From Ramlibacter terrae (GTDB lineage: Bacteria > Pseudomonadota > Gammaproteobacteria > Burkholderiales > Burkholderiaceae_C), in the NCBI GenBank assembly GCA_013127575.1, contig CP053418.1:4402001-4466000 (forward strand): 64,000 bases of DNA, in the 5' to 3' direction. The notes beneath the pieces were generated by a model that had not been told where the DNA came from, made no database searches, and was given only the letters and a program-made list of their open reading frames with translations. Shown here one piece after another: positions 19,474-30,960 of the stretch; position 1 is the stretch's first letter; each line of letters starts with the position of its first letter. A program made the position numbers and the translations under genes.

Positions 19474-19538
19474 GGATTACGGGTCCAGCCCGCAATGACA
19501 GAGCGCTTGTCATCCCGGGCTCGACCCGGGATCCATGC
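19470..19538. repeat. REP-like inverted pair between the macroglobulin gene and pbpC
   Basis: Two copies of a 31-base element (19470-19500 on the minus strand, 19508-19538 on the plus strand) face each other around a 7-base spacer. They differ at 5 of 31 positions. Each copy has an internal palindrome of the CCCGGG...CCCGGG type. The whole can fold into a long hairpin covering the pbpC start codon. Similar extragenic repeats are common in Burkholderiales. A 14-base relative lies at 25823-25838. Confidence 0.7.
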
Positions 19539-19543
19539 AGCCT

Positions 19544-22500
19544 TCACCTCCCCGCCTCCACCTTCACCCGCGCATTCGGCGTCTCCCCGAACATCTCCGG
19601 CGCGTACAAGGCCTCCACCCGCGTCGGCGGCAATGCGAAGTCGCCGACGTTGTTCAGGCGCAGCGTGTACTCGATCTTGAACACGCCCTTGGGCACGTAC
19701 TCGTAGTAGCCCCGGAAGGCCTCGAAGCTGCGCTCCTCGAACGCCGGCCACGCCGTGCCGCTCTTGCGCTCGCCGGTGGTGGCGATTTGCGAATCGCGGC
19801 CGAGGCCGCCGCCCGGGATGGTCGCGCCGCCGGGGATGGGGTCGGTCAGCACCACCCAGGTCATGTCGGACGATGCATTCACCTCCACCGACACCCGCAC
19901 CACGTCGCCACGGCTGTTGCGGCCGGCGACGGCCTGCTCCACCGGCGTCACGGTCTTCTTCACCGTGTAGCCGGCCGAGAACGGCGCCTGCAGGGCGATC
20001 GCCGCCGTCGATTGCAGCGTCAGCCACGGCTTGCCGGGGCCCGGTGCGTGACGGCGACGGGCGCCTTTCCGCCGGCCATGCGAGCAGCGCCGTGCGCTCC
20101 GGCTTGGCCCAGTCGATGCCGGCGCTGGCCGTGCCGAGCGACGCGCGCGTCACGCCCGCCACCGGCACCGCCTCGAACTTGCGCGAGAACTTCTCCAGCG
20201 CCAGCCCGCCCCACAGGTTGGCGGTGGTGGTGAGCCACGCGCCGCGCTGCTGCCGGCCGATGAAGCCGTTGGCCAGCTTGCCCATGTCGTCGGCCCACGC
20301 CGGGTCGTCCATCACGGCCAGGATCAGGCGCGCGGTGTTGACGTCGCCGTTGGCCATCAGCCACCACCAGTAGTCGTCGCGCTCGGTGCTGAACACCAGC
20401 TTCGTGCCCCTGGTACGACAGCCGCGCCTTCAGGACCTGCGTCGCCTCGGCGATGCGCTGGTCGCGCTGCGGCACGTCCGCCACGCGCTTGAGCACGTTC
20501 AGCCAGTCGATGACCGCGTGCGTCGGCCACTGGTTGGGCGCGATGGTGATGCTGGCGGTCATGCGGCCCTGCGCCTTGCCGTAGCGAGAGAGCGCCTCCA
20601 GCGCCGCCAGCTTGCGCACGTCGAGGTCCTTGCGCGGGCTCCAGAACTCGCGCTGGATGCGGCCTTCGACGAAGGCGATGAGCCCGCGCTCCATCGGCGC
20701 GCGCGCCGCGTCGGGCAGCGCGAAACCCGCGTCGAGCGCCGATGCTTCGTGCGTGGCCGCGAGCAGGTACGCCGTCAGCGTGTCGCTGCCGCGGTTGGCC
20801 TCGCCGTCGCGCGGCGGGAAGTAGCTCGCCAGCCCGTCGCCATCCGTAGGTCGGCAACTGCGCCAGCACGGCCTGCCACATCTTCGCGTCGCGCAGGCCC
20901 ACGGCCTTGCTGGTCTTCTGTTCCAGGCACGAGAACGGATAGTTGGCGAACCAGTCGCGCACCGCCGGCAGGCCTTCTGTCAGCTTGGGCTGCAAGGCGA
21001 TACGGATCCCGCCACGCTTGGCGCCCGTCGCCGGCAAGGCGTCGGACGGCGCCGCCACCTCCAGGCTGAAGGGGCCGTCGAGCTGCACCAGCGTCGCCTG
21101 CTGCACCGTGATCGGCACGGCCGGCACGATGCGCTGGCTGGCCTTGAGGGCGTCGCGCGCGCCGCCCAGCGTGTCGCGGGCCGCGATCTCCCACAGGATG
21201 GACTCCGGCCGCACCGCCGCGAGGGCGGCAGGCGCCGTCACCATCCACGCGACCTCGCGCGCTTCGCCGGCCGGGATGTCCACGGTCTGCGGCTGGAGCG
21301 TGAGCAGCGTCGCGCGCGGCGCCACTTCGACCTTCATCGGCTTGTTGGTCGTGTTGCGCAGCGTGACCTGCGCGCGGAACTGGTCTTCCTCGCGCACCAG
21401 CGGCGGCAGGCCGCTGATGATCTGCAGGTCCTGCGTCGCGCGGATCGTGGTCTGCCCGGTGCCGAAGAGCGACGTGCCCATGTCGGCCACCGCGACGATC
21501 CTGAACGTGGTCAGCGCATCGTTCAACGGCACGGTGACGACGGCTCGGCCCTGCGCGTCGAGCACAACGCGCGGGTTCCACAGCAGCAGCGTCTCGAGCA
21601 GCTCGCGCGTGGCGCTCTTGCCGCCGCCGCCACCGGCGGGCACGGCCTTGCGGCCGTAGTGGCGCCGGCCGATGATCTCCATCTGCGCCGTCGATGTCTC
21701 CACGCCCCAAGACCGCCGCTGCAGCATCGCCTCCAGCAGGTTCCAGCTGTCGTTGGGCATCAGTTCCAGCAGCGCACGGTCGACGGCGGCCAGCGCCACT
21801 TCCGCGTTGGCGGCCGGCTGGCCGTTCGGCTGCTTCACGGATCGTCACCCGGGCCTGGCCGCGCACCGGGTAGGTTTCGCTGTCCGCCTTGACGCTCACC
21901 GCCAGCTCGTTCGACTTGGTCCCCACGCGGATCTCCGCCAGCCCGAGGCGGAACGCCGGCTTCGACAGGTCGACCAGCGCGGTCGGCGCCACGTACTCGC
22001 GGCCTTCGAACCAGAACGCCGTCCACCACTCGCGCGGCGCCTTGAAGCCCCGGTGAAGAAGCTGTACCAAGGCACCTCGCGCAGGCGCCCGCGCAAGGCC
22101 AGCACGCTCACGTACACGTTCGGTCCCCAGCCCTCTTCCACCTTCAGCTGGATGGTCGGGTCGTCGCCGCGCAGGTTCACCACCTGCGTGCTGATGATGC
22201 CCTCGCGTTCCACCGCCACCAGCGCGGTGGCGAAGCGGAACGGCATGCGCACCTGCAGCCGCGCCGTCTCGCCGGGCTGGTACGACTTCTTCTCCGGCAG
22301 CACGTCCATGCGGTCGTGGTTCTCGCCGCCGAACCACAGCTCGCCCCGGCGCGTGACCCACACCGAGCCCGCGGCCGGATCGTGTTGCCTTGCGCGTCCT
22401 TGGCGGTGGCCACCAGTTCCACCTCGCCGGGCTCGCCGATCTTCGCCTCGCACAGCAGCAGCCCGCGCGCATCGGTCTTGCCGCTGCACACGCTGCCCAG

Positions 22501-25357
22501 GTCCTTCAGCTCGGTCTTGTTGTCGTAGGTGTAGAAGCCGCCGACCATCCGCTTGCGGCTGGTGGTCACCACGCGCGAACTGGCGGTGACGTCCATCGCC
22601 ACGTTGGCCGCGGGCTTGCCGTCGAGGCCCAGCGCCAGCGCCTGGAAGCGCACCTTCTGGCTGGCCGACACCCAGCCTTCGGTCTTGATGCCGGCGATCA
22701 CCTGCGCCGGCCACAGCGTGGCCACGTTGCGCAGCGTCTGCACCTCGCCGTTGGGGTCGGCATAGCTCGCCTCCAGCACCAGGTCCTGCGGCTGGCGCGA
22801 AGCCGGCACTTCGGGGATCGTGAGCTTGCCCGCGCCGTTGCGGTCGAGCGTGACGGGCAGCTTGTCGGCGATGACGCGCTGGCCCGTGCTGGCGGCCGGC
22901 TCTTCCTCGCCCGATTGCTGCCGCCGGGGCGGCCCGAAGCTGAACTCCTCGTAGTCGCCGAACGACAGCGACTTGGGCTGCACGGGGCCGACACGCGCAC
23001 CGGCAGGTTGGCCGCGCCGCCACCCGCCACGTAGTTGACCTGCAGGTCGGTCGGGACGGAAGTGACTTTCACCAGCGCCTTCTTCTCGGTCGGCGCGATG
23101 CGGCCTTCCAGCACCGGAAGCCGGAACTCCTCGACCCGGAAACTGCCGGTGCGCGCCGACTCGTCGTTGCCGCGCACCATCACCTCGTAGACACCCAGCT
23201 TGGCGCCGGGCGGCACCTGCCACTGGTTCTCGGCGCTCATGCCGCCGGTGGCCGTCTTGCGCCACGCGAGCGGCTGCACGAACTCCCTGGCCGCTGCCGG
23301 CGTGGGTGATCACCACCTCGTTGCCGACCTTGTCGGGCAAGCCGAAGCCGCTGCGCGTCTCGGTGCGCACCAGGTGCTTGAGCGAGACCGTCTCGCCCGC
23401 GCGCAGCAGCGGCCGGTCGAAGACCGCGTGGTAGCGCCGGTCCGGCGCCGCCTCGCGGCTGGTCTGCATGTTGAAGCGCCGGGGCTCGATGCCGCGGTAC
23501 CAGTCGCTGAAGGTGAAGGCCAGCTCCTCCACGCCCTTGGCGTCCTTGACGCGGGCGGAGACGAAAGAGGCGTTGCGGTAGTCCTCCTTGCCGAAGCACG
23601 GCGGCGGCTGCGAGTCGAGCCCCTTCAGTTCGGCGATGCCCTGCGCATTGGTGGTGCCCGTCGCCAGCTGCTTGCCGTCGCAGCTCGACACGCGCACCGT
23701 CGCGCCCGGCACCACGGCGCCCTTGTCCAGCGTGGTCACCAGGCCATGGCATTCTCGCGCCCGAGCTTGAAATGCACCGCGATGTTGGTGACCAGCGCGG
23801 AGGTGCGCACGTACATCGTGCGCTGCGCGCCATGACGCTCGTCGAGCAGCGAGCGCCCGAGCAGCGGCGAAGCGATCTCCACCACGTGGAAGCCGGGCGT
23901 GAGCGGGATGCCCACCACCTCGAACGGCCGCGGCTCGTCGGCCGCCGGCCGCGGCAGCTCCATGTTCCGCACACCGGTTTGGCCGGCCAGCAGCGACAGC
24001 ATGCGGGCCTCGACCTGGTCCTTGTCCTCGGGCTTCAGCACCCGCGGCAGTGGCTGCTTCACCTCGAGCCGGGCCGCCGCGCGCGGCACGTTCCATTGTT
24101 CGTAGCGCGCCACCTTGTCGATCCACGCCAGGATCTCGGCGTCGGTGCGCGGCGAGATCTCGCCGACGCGGCCCGGCGTCAGCGCCTGCGTGCGCAGCGC
24201 CGGTTCCACGTTGCGCAGCGTCACCGGCAGCAGCGGCCCGCTGTCCGGTTCGGCGAAGCGCTCGACGATGCCGAAGGGCGCGGCGGCGAACTTGGCCAGC
24301 GGCGGCATCGGCCCGGTGGACACCTTCAGCGGGAAGCTGTCGGCGTTGCGCAGCGGGCGGCCGGAGGCGTCCTTGAAGTCCTTCGGCAGCTCCAGCGTGA
24401 ATTCGGTGCGCTCGGGGAAGACGGTCTTGAACGTGACGCCTTCGACCGCGCTGTCCGGGCCTGCATCGGCGTCGAACTGCGGCTCCAGCGTCAGCTTGCC
24501 GGACTTCAACCGGATCTGTTCGGCGGTCTTGCGCGGCACCGGCGCGTTGAAGGCCAGCGACATCGGCCGGATCGGCAGGCAGGCCGCGTTCGCGTTCTCG
24601 CGCTCGCAGCTGAACGACACCGCGAACGGCTCGCGCACCGTGAAGTCGTAGCGCCGTTCCACCGAGTTCGCGATGCCGCTCGGCGTGGCCACGCCCTTGC
24701 CGTAGATCAGCTGCACGCGCGCGTTGGGCGGCAGCCTGCGGTTGCAGGCCAGCGCGACGTAGCGTTGCGGATCCTTGGCCGCGCCCTGCTCCATGCCGAG
24801 CGCCTTGAACAGCGCCGCGCGTTCCGGCGGCGGCAGCAGCCGGACCGGCACGCGCTCGCCGATGCCTTCCACGCTGCAGCTCACCGACTGCTGCAGGCTC
24901 TGCGGCGTGGCCGCGCCGTTCAGGCGCAGGGCGAAGAACTGCTCCTCGTCGATCCGGCCGCCGGAAGGCCGCAACTCCTGCACGAAGGGCCCGCCCGTGT
25001 TGAAGCGCCAGTTGCCCGCCGCCAGCGCGCCGCCCTGCGGCGCGGCGAACCCGGCCTTGGCCGTGACCGTGCACTGGATGCCGGGCGGCAGGTCGTTCTC
25101 GAAGTCGAACACCCACTGCTTGTCGCTGGTCCAGCGGCCGGTGCCGGCGGTGGCCGGGCATCGCTGCAGCTCAGCGTCAAGGGCGGCGGCGCCTTGGGGT
25201 CGCCGAAGGTGACGGCCGCCACGTCGAACTTGGCGACGACCTGCCGCACGCGCGCGACCTCGCCCTGCGGCGTCACGCTGGTGACCTGCAGCGCCTGCGC
25301 CGCCCCGCTGAAGAAGATGAGACCTGCGAGCACTGCCCGCATCCGTTGGACTTCCAC
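19544..25357 (-). CDS. yfhM: Bacterial alpha-2-macroglobulin (YfhM type)
   Basis: Giant periplasmic protease trap, about 1,930 residues, thought to protect the envelope together with PbpC. It has a cleavable signal (MRAVLAGLIFFSGAAQA), several macroglobulin beta-domains (GKEDYRNASFVSARVKD, TYPVRGQARVTI, ALLELMPNDSWNLLEAM), an alpha-2-macroglobulin domain (LLLWNPRVVLDAQGRAVVTV), then the thioester segment NYPFSCLEQKTSK near residue 1475. An alpha-helical toroid (DDYWWWLMANGDVNTARLIL) and the receptor-like C-terminal domain follow. The CLEQ thioester is intact. No lipobox cysteine is seen, unlike the E. coli protein. At least eleven frame breaks (for example 25150, 23740, 23285, 22985, 21840, 20410, 20075, 20040) fall mostly on expected CCWGG. 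Confidence 0.9.
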
Positions 25358-25491
25358 GTCGACCCTCCTGTGCAGGTGCGAGCGTAGCCCATCCGCTTCA
25401 CGCGGCGTTTACACGGTTCAAGAACGCTCCTACAGACACGCCGCCCGAGGCGTTCCAGACTGGACGCAACCTAGCAGTTCAAGGAGTCGAA

Positions 25492-25814
25492 ATGAAAGCC
25501 ATCCTGCTCCCGCTCGCCGCCTGCGCGGGCCGGCCGGTTGCGTCGGCTACGGCGGCGTCGGCTATGCCGACCCGTACTACGGCGGCAGCTACGGCTATTC
25601 GCAGCCGGGCTACTACTACGGGGCGCAGCCCAACGTGTACATCGGCGGCACCTACTACGACGGCGGCAACGACCGACGCTACAACGACGGCCGCCGCGGC
25701 CCCTACGGCGACCGTGACCGCGACGGCGTGGCGAACCGCTACGACCGCGACCGCGACAACGACGGCGTGCGCAACCGCAACGACGCGCGGCCGAACAATC
25801 CGCGGCGGAACTGA
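25492..25814 (+). CDS. Small lipoprotein with Tyr/Gly-rich body and thrombospondin-3-like calcium repeats
   Basis: About 108 residues behind a good ribosome site (AAGGAG). The N-terminus MKAILLPLAACA leads, after repair of one missing T in an expected CCTGG near 25532, to the lipobox GLAGC. The body is YGGSYGYSQPGYYYG-like. The tail (DRDRDGVANRYDRDRDNDG) has two consecutive D-x-D-x-D-G-V-x-N repeats as in thrombospondin type 3 calcium-binding repeats. It should be an outer-membrane or periplasmic lipoprotein. It is divergent from the macroglobulin gene (134-base spacer). Confidence 0.75.
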
Positions 25815-25824
25815 CCTCCTGCTG

Positions 25825-27338
25825 TCATTGCGGGCTCGTGGGCGCGACCACGAACACGTTCCACGAGCCGGGCTTCAGCCGCGCCAGCAGCTGGCCCGGC
25901 CCGGTGTGCACCTCGGCGTGCGGCTGCGGCGCCACGCGATCCGGCGCGTGCTCGGTGTTCACCGCCTGCATGTCGTGGTGGTGCAGTTCCACGGCCTCGA
26001 CCACCGCCTGCTCCGGCGGCATGCCCCGCAGTTCGACCGTCAGCTCCTGCGCCTCGGACAGGTGGCGGTTCAGCGCGAAGATCGCCGTGCGGCCGCTCGC
26101 TTCGTCGTGCGTCGCGCTCGCGACCGGTAAGGCATCTCCGGGTGCAGCCGGCCGGCGCGCGCGGGCGACACGATCGCCGGGCGCAGCACGCGGCCGCGCG
26201 CGTGCCGCGCCGCCAGCGCGAACGGATGGAAGATCGTCTGCCGCCGGCCGCGCCGCCCGGCTCGGTGCGGATCGCGCCGATGGCGTTGACCAGTTGCGCG
26301 AGGCAGGCGGCCTGCACGCGGTCGGCGTTGTTCATCAGCACCGACAGCGCACCGCCCGCGGCCGGGCGTCCTCGAAGTTGTAGGCCTCCTCGACCAGGCG
26401 CGGCGCCCGCGGCCAGCCGGGCTGCCGCGTGTGCTCGGCGGCGCGCGCCTTGTACCAGATGTTCCACTCGTCCACCGCCAGCTTGATGCGCTTGAGAGAA
26501 TGCCGGCGCGCGGCCACGGCATCCGCGATGGCGGCCACCTCCTTGATGTGGACGTCCATGCGGTCCATGTTGCCGAGGAACTCCCGGTGTCGGCATGCGG
26601 ATTCTCGAAGTAGGCGTGCACCGAAAGCAGGTCGACTTCGTCGAAGCACTCTTCGAGCACCTCGTACTCCCACGCGCCGAAGGTCGGCAGGTCGCGGTTG
26701 GACGAGCCGCACGCCGTGAGCTGCACGCCGGGCGAGATCCAGCGCATCAGCCGCGCCGTGTCGCGCGCCAGCCGGCCGTATTCGCCGGCGGTCTTCTGGC
26801 CGATCTGCCGGGGCGCGTCCATCTCGTTGCCCGGGCACCAGGCGCGCACCGCGTGCGGCTCTTCGCAACCGTGGCTGCGGCGCAGGTCCGACCAGGCGGT
26901 GCCGCCGGGATGGTTGCAGTACTCGACGAAGTTGCGCGCGGCGTCGGCGCCGCGCGTGCCGAGGTTGACCGCCAGCATTGGCTCGACGCCGGCGGCACGG
27001 CTCCACGCCATGAACTCGTTGGTGCCGAACTGGTTGCTCTCGGTCGAATGCCGGGCAGGTCGAGGCGCCGGACGCTGCTCGCGCGGGCCGACGCCGTCCT
27101 CCCAGTTGTAGCCGGAAAGGAAGTTGCCGCCGGGGTAGCGGACGATGGTGGCGCCCAGCTCGCGGGTGAGCGCCAGCACGTCGCCGCGAAATCCGCTCGC
27201 GTCCGCGGTCGGATGGCCGGGCTCGTAGATGCCGGTGTAGACGCAGCGCCCGAGATGCTCGACGAAGGCGCCGAAGATGCGGCGGTCGAGGTCGCCGATG
27301 ACGAAGTCGGCATCCAGCACGAGCCGCGTGCGGATCAT
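25825..27338 (-). CDS. abfA: Alpha-L-arabinofuranosidase, GH51
   Basis: Hydrolyses terminal arabinofuranosides from plant arabinans or arabinoxylans; no signal peptide, so it acts on imported oligosaccharides. N-terminus MIRTRLVLDADFVIG and the family block HLGRCVYTGIYEPGHP are clear. RYPGGNFLSGYNWEDGVGP, the acid/base Glu in CPGNEMDAP and the nucleophile Glu in AVDEWNIWYKAR follow, then a C-terminal beta-domain. About 505 residues. Breaks near 27065, 27048, 26588, 26368, 26250 and 26135, nearly all at expected CCTGG/CCAGG. The start overlaps the galM stop by four bases, so the two are cotranslated. The gene's 3' end contains a fragment similar to the REP-like element at 19470-19538. Confidence 0.92.
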
Positions 27339-28311
27339 GCGGGCCAGTGCGGCTCCAGCCGGAACCGCGCGGTGAGCGTCTGGCCCGGCTCCACGCGCGC
27401 GCCGCCGAGCGGCCCCGGGCCGTACTGCGGCAGCAGGTTCAGCCAGTCGGTGCACTGGCTGACCGGCTCGGCGCAGAACGCGTCGTAGCCGGCCGGGCAA
27501 TACAGCACGAAGTAGTCGAGCGGCGCGTCGGCATGCATGGTGAGCCCGCGGGCCGGGCCGTGCAGGTCGGCGGGCCAGTCGATGCGCGTGGTCCGCGACC
27601 AGCCGGTGAAGTTGTTGTCGAGGTCCAGCTCGGACAGGCGCACGCCTTCGCGCAGCCGCTGCACCGCGCCGGTGGTCTCCAGCCGCACCGGCATCACTTC
27701 GGCGTCGCCAACCCACATCGCTTCCGCCGGGCTCGTCAGCACCGTGCCGGGATGGTGCGGAAAGTAGGGATGGTGGCCGATGCCCGCCGGCATCGCAGCG
27801 GTGTCCTCGTTGGTGATGGTCATCTCCACCGCAAGCGCGCCCTCGTCCAGCCGGAAGCGCTGCGTGCAGGCGAAGCGCCAGGGGCAGGCCTCGCTGGCTT
27901 CGACGGCGAGCGCCAGTTCGGCTTCGGTCGCGGATGCAGAGCGCACCTGCCACTCGCAGAGCCAGCCGATGCCGTGCAGCGGATGCGGCGCGTCCTCGCC
28001 CGGATGGTTCGGCGGCACGCGGATCTCCCGGCCCTCGAAAGTGGCGCGGCCGTCGCGGATGCGGTTGCAGAACGGCACCAAAGGGAAGCTCGCCATGGCG
28101 AGCGGGTTGCGCGCGACGAGGCCGGACGCCGTCGCCGGCCGCATCCAGTGCAGTTCACGCCGGCGGCGGCCTTCCTGCCACTCGCGCGTGAAGCTGGCGA
28201 TGGAACCGCCGGCGGACGGCGCGAGCACCACCCGCAGTTCGCCGGCGCTCAGCAGGACGAGGTCCTGCGCCAGCACGGGGGCGCCGCTGCGCCGGGATCG
28301 GTCATGCGCAT
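27335..28311 (-). CDS. galM: Aldose 1-epimerase (galactose mutarotase family)
   Basis: Interconverts alpha and beta anomers of galactose or related aldoses, feeding galactokinase. About 325 residues. Recognisable parts: FPLVPFCNRIRDGRATFEGR, the conserved HPLHGIGWLCEWQV (catalytic His), GIGHHPYFPHHPG (second His) and the C-terminal acid region PVSQCTDWLNLLPQYGPG. ATG at 28311 (MRMTDPG) or 28305. The break near 28277 turns an expected CCTGG into CCCG. It is the first gene of a two-gene unit with abfA and is divergent from the glycosyltransferase. Confidence 0.9.
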
Positions 28312-28428
28312 GCGCGCTCCTCGGTCGTTGGGCACCACCGGATTGTGGCGCAGCAGGCTGCGCCTGCGGCCGCGAATGGTTGCACCGCGCGGGTGCGTGC
28401 GCAAGCTGATCAGGGCAGGGCCCGTGCA

Positions 28429-28448
28429 TGTTCGCCACTGTTCGCCAG
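28429..28448 (+). repeat. Two helically phased 10-base repeats in a divergent promoter region
   Basis: TGTTCGCCAC (28429-28438) and TGTTCGCCAG (28439-28448) are adjacent direct repeats exactly one helical turn apart, in the 214-base spacer between divergent galM and the glycosyltransferase gene. They could be a regulator site for the galactose cluster. No other element was evident in the spacer. Confidence 0.35.
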
Positions 28449-28525
28449 AAGATGCTGAATGCTCGCGTAGGAGGGGACCTATTTGCACGCGGCATGTAGG
28501 CATGGTCGCGCAATCGCTGACCAGA

Positions 28526-29718
28526 ATGGACGCCATGAAATCACTCGTCGTCTTCTCCCACCTCCGCTGGAACTTCGTCTACCAACGACCGCAGCACCTG
28601 CTGTCGCGCCTGGCGCAGCGATGGCCCGTGATCTTCATCGAGGAACCCGTGCCCGACGCGGCCGAAGACCGCATCGAAACCATCGACGCAGCGGCCGGCG
28701 TGCAGGTGTGGCGACCGCATGTGCGCGGCAGCGCGCACGGCTTCCATCCGGACCACAAGCAGGTCCTGCAGCGCCTGGTCGCGCAGGCCATGCGCGAACG
28801 GCAGGTCCGGGATTACTGGATCTGGTTCTACACGCCGATGGCGCTGCCGCTGGCCGAGCAGCTCGAGCCGGACGGCATCATCTACGACTGCATGGACGAA
28901 CTGTCCGCGTTCAAGAACGCGCCGCAGCAGCTGCTGGACCGGGGAAGCGGAGCTGCTGCGCATCTCCGACGTGGTGTTCACCGGCGGCCGCAGCCTGTAC
29001 AACGCCAAGCGCAACCGCCACCACAACATCCACTGCTTCCCGAGCAGCGTCGATGCGCGGCATTTCCGCCGCGCGACGCAGGACCATCCGAAGCAGGCGC
29101 ACGTGGGCCGGCCCCGCCGGGCTACTGCGGCGTGATCGACGAGCGCATCGACCGGACCTGATCGCCGGCATCGCCGACGCTCGGCCCGAATGGCAGGTCG
29201 TGATGGTCGGGCCGATCGTCAAGATCGATCCCGCCTCCGTGCCGCAGCGCCCCAACATCCACTACCTCGGCCAGCAAGGCTACGACGACCTGCCCGCCTT
29301 CATCTCGGGCTGGGACGTGTGCCTGCTGCCGTTCGCGCTGAACGAGTCGACCAAGTTCATCAGCCCCACCAAGACGCTCGAGTACATGGCGTGCGGCCGT
29401 CCCTCCGTCAGCACCCGCATCCGCGACGTGGTGGAGCCCTACGGCCACGTGGTGCCGATCCACGACGACGCCGAAGGCTTCGTGCAGGCCTGCGAAGCCG
29501 CGCTCGCCCGTTCGCCGCGGGAGCAGGCCGAACATGCCGAGGCGCTGGCCGCGATCATCGCGCGCACTTCGTGGGACGCCACGGCCACCGCCATGGCCGA
29601 ACTGATCGCCGATGCCGAAGCCGCCAAGGACGGCGACGACGCGCTGCCGGACGCCGCATCCGCCGCCGCCGTGCCCGAGACGCGCGCCACCGCCGGCACG
29701 GCCGCAGTGGCCGGTTGA
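28526..29718 (+). CDS. Glycosyltransferase, TuaH-like GT-B fold
   Basis: About 397 residues. N-terminal domain begins MKSLVVFSHLRWNFVYQRPQ, typical of TuaH-like and glf-associated glycosyltransferases. Middle blocks: FYTPMALPLAEQLEPDGIIY, CMDELSAFKNAP, SDVVFTGGRSLYNAK. The C-terminal nucleotide-sugar domain reads WQVVMVGPIVKIDPASVPQ, NIHYLGQQGYDDLPAFISG and SPTKTLEYMACGRPSVSTRI. Starts at 28526 or 28535. Breaks near 28938, 29115 and 29150; the last two fall on expected CCTGG/CCAGG. The next gene makes UDP-galactofuranose, so galactofuranosyl transfer onto a surface glycan is the natural inference. Confidence 0.85.
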
Positions 29719-29727
29719 ATCCCCGGC

Positions 29728-29759
29728 CGGGTCGGCCGCCGGCCGATCCGGCCGACCCG
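29728..29759 (+). other. Strong intergenic hairpin between the glycosyltransferase gene and glf
   Basis: Perfect 11-base arms (29728-29738 and 29749-29759) enclose a 10-base loop in the 61-base spacer, 20 bases before the glf start. No U-run follows, so it is more likely an mRNA processing, stability or attenuation element than a classical terminator. Confidence 0.6.
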
Positions 29760-29779
29760 AAACCTTCACGGAAGTACCC

Positions 29780-30959
<1,180 letters not shown>

Positions 30960-30960
<1 letters not shown>

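Noticed and set aside
19414..19706. Small plus-strand proteins around 19.4-19.7 kb
   Set aside because: Their translations run through the REP-like element and antisense to the macroglobulin C-terminus.
23772..25814. 680-codon plus-strand open frame across the macroglobulin gene
   Set aside because: Most of it is antisense to conserved macroglobulin sequence. Only its last part, the small lipoprotein, is real.
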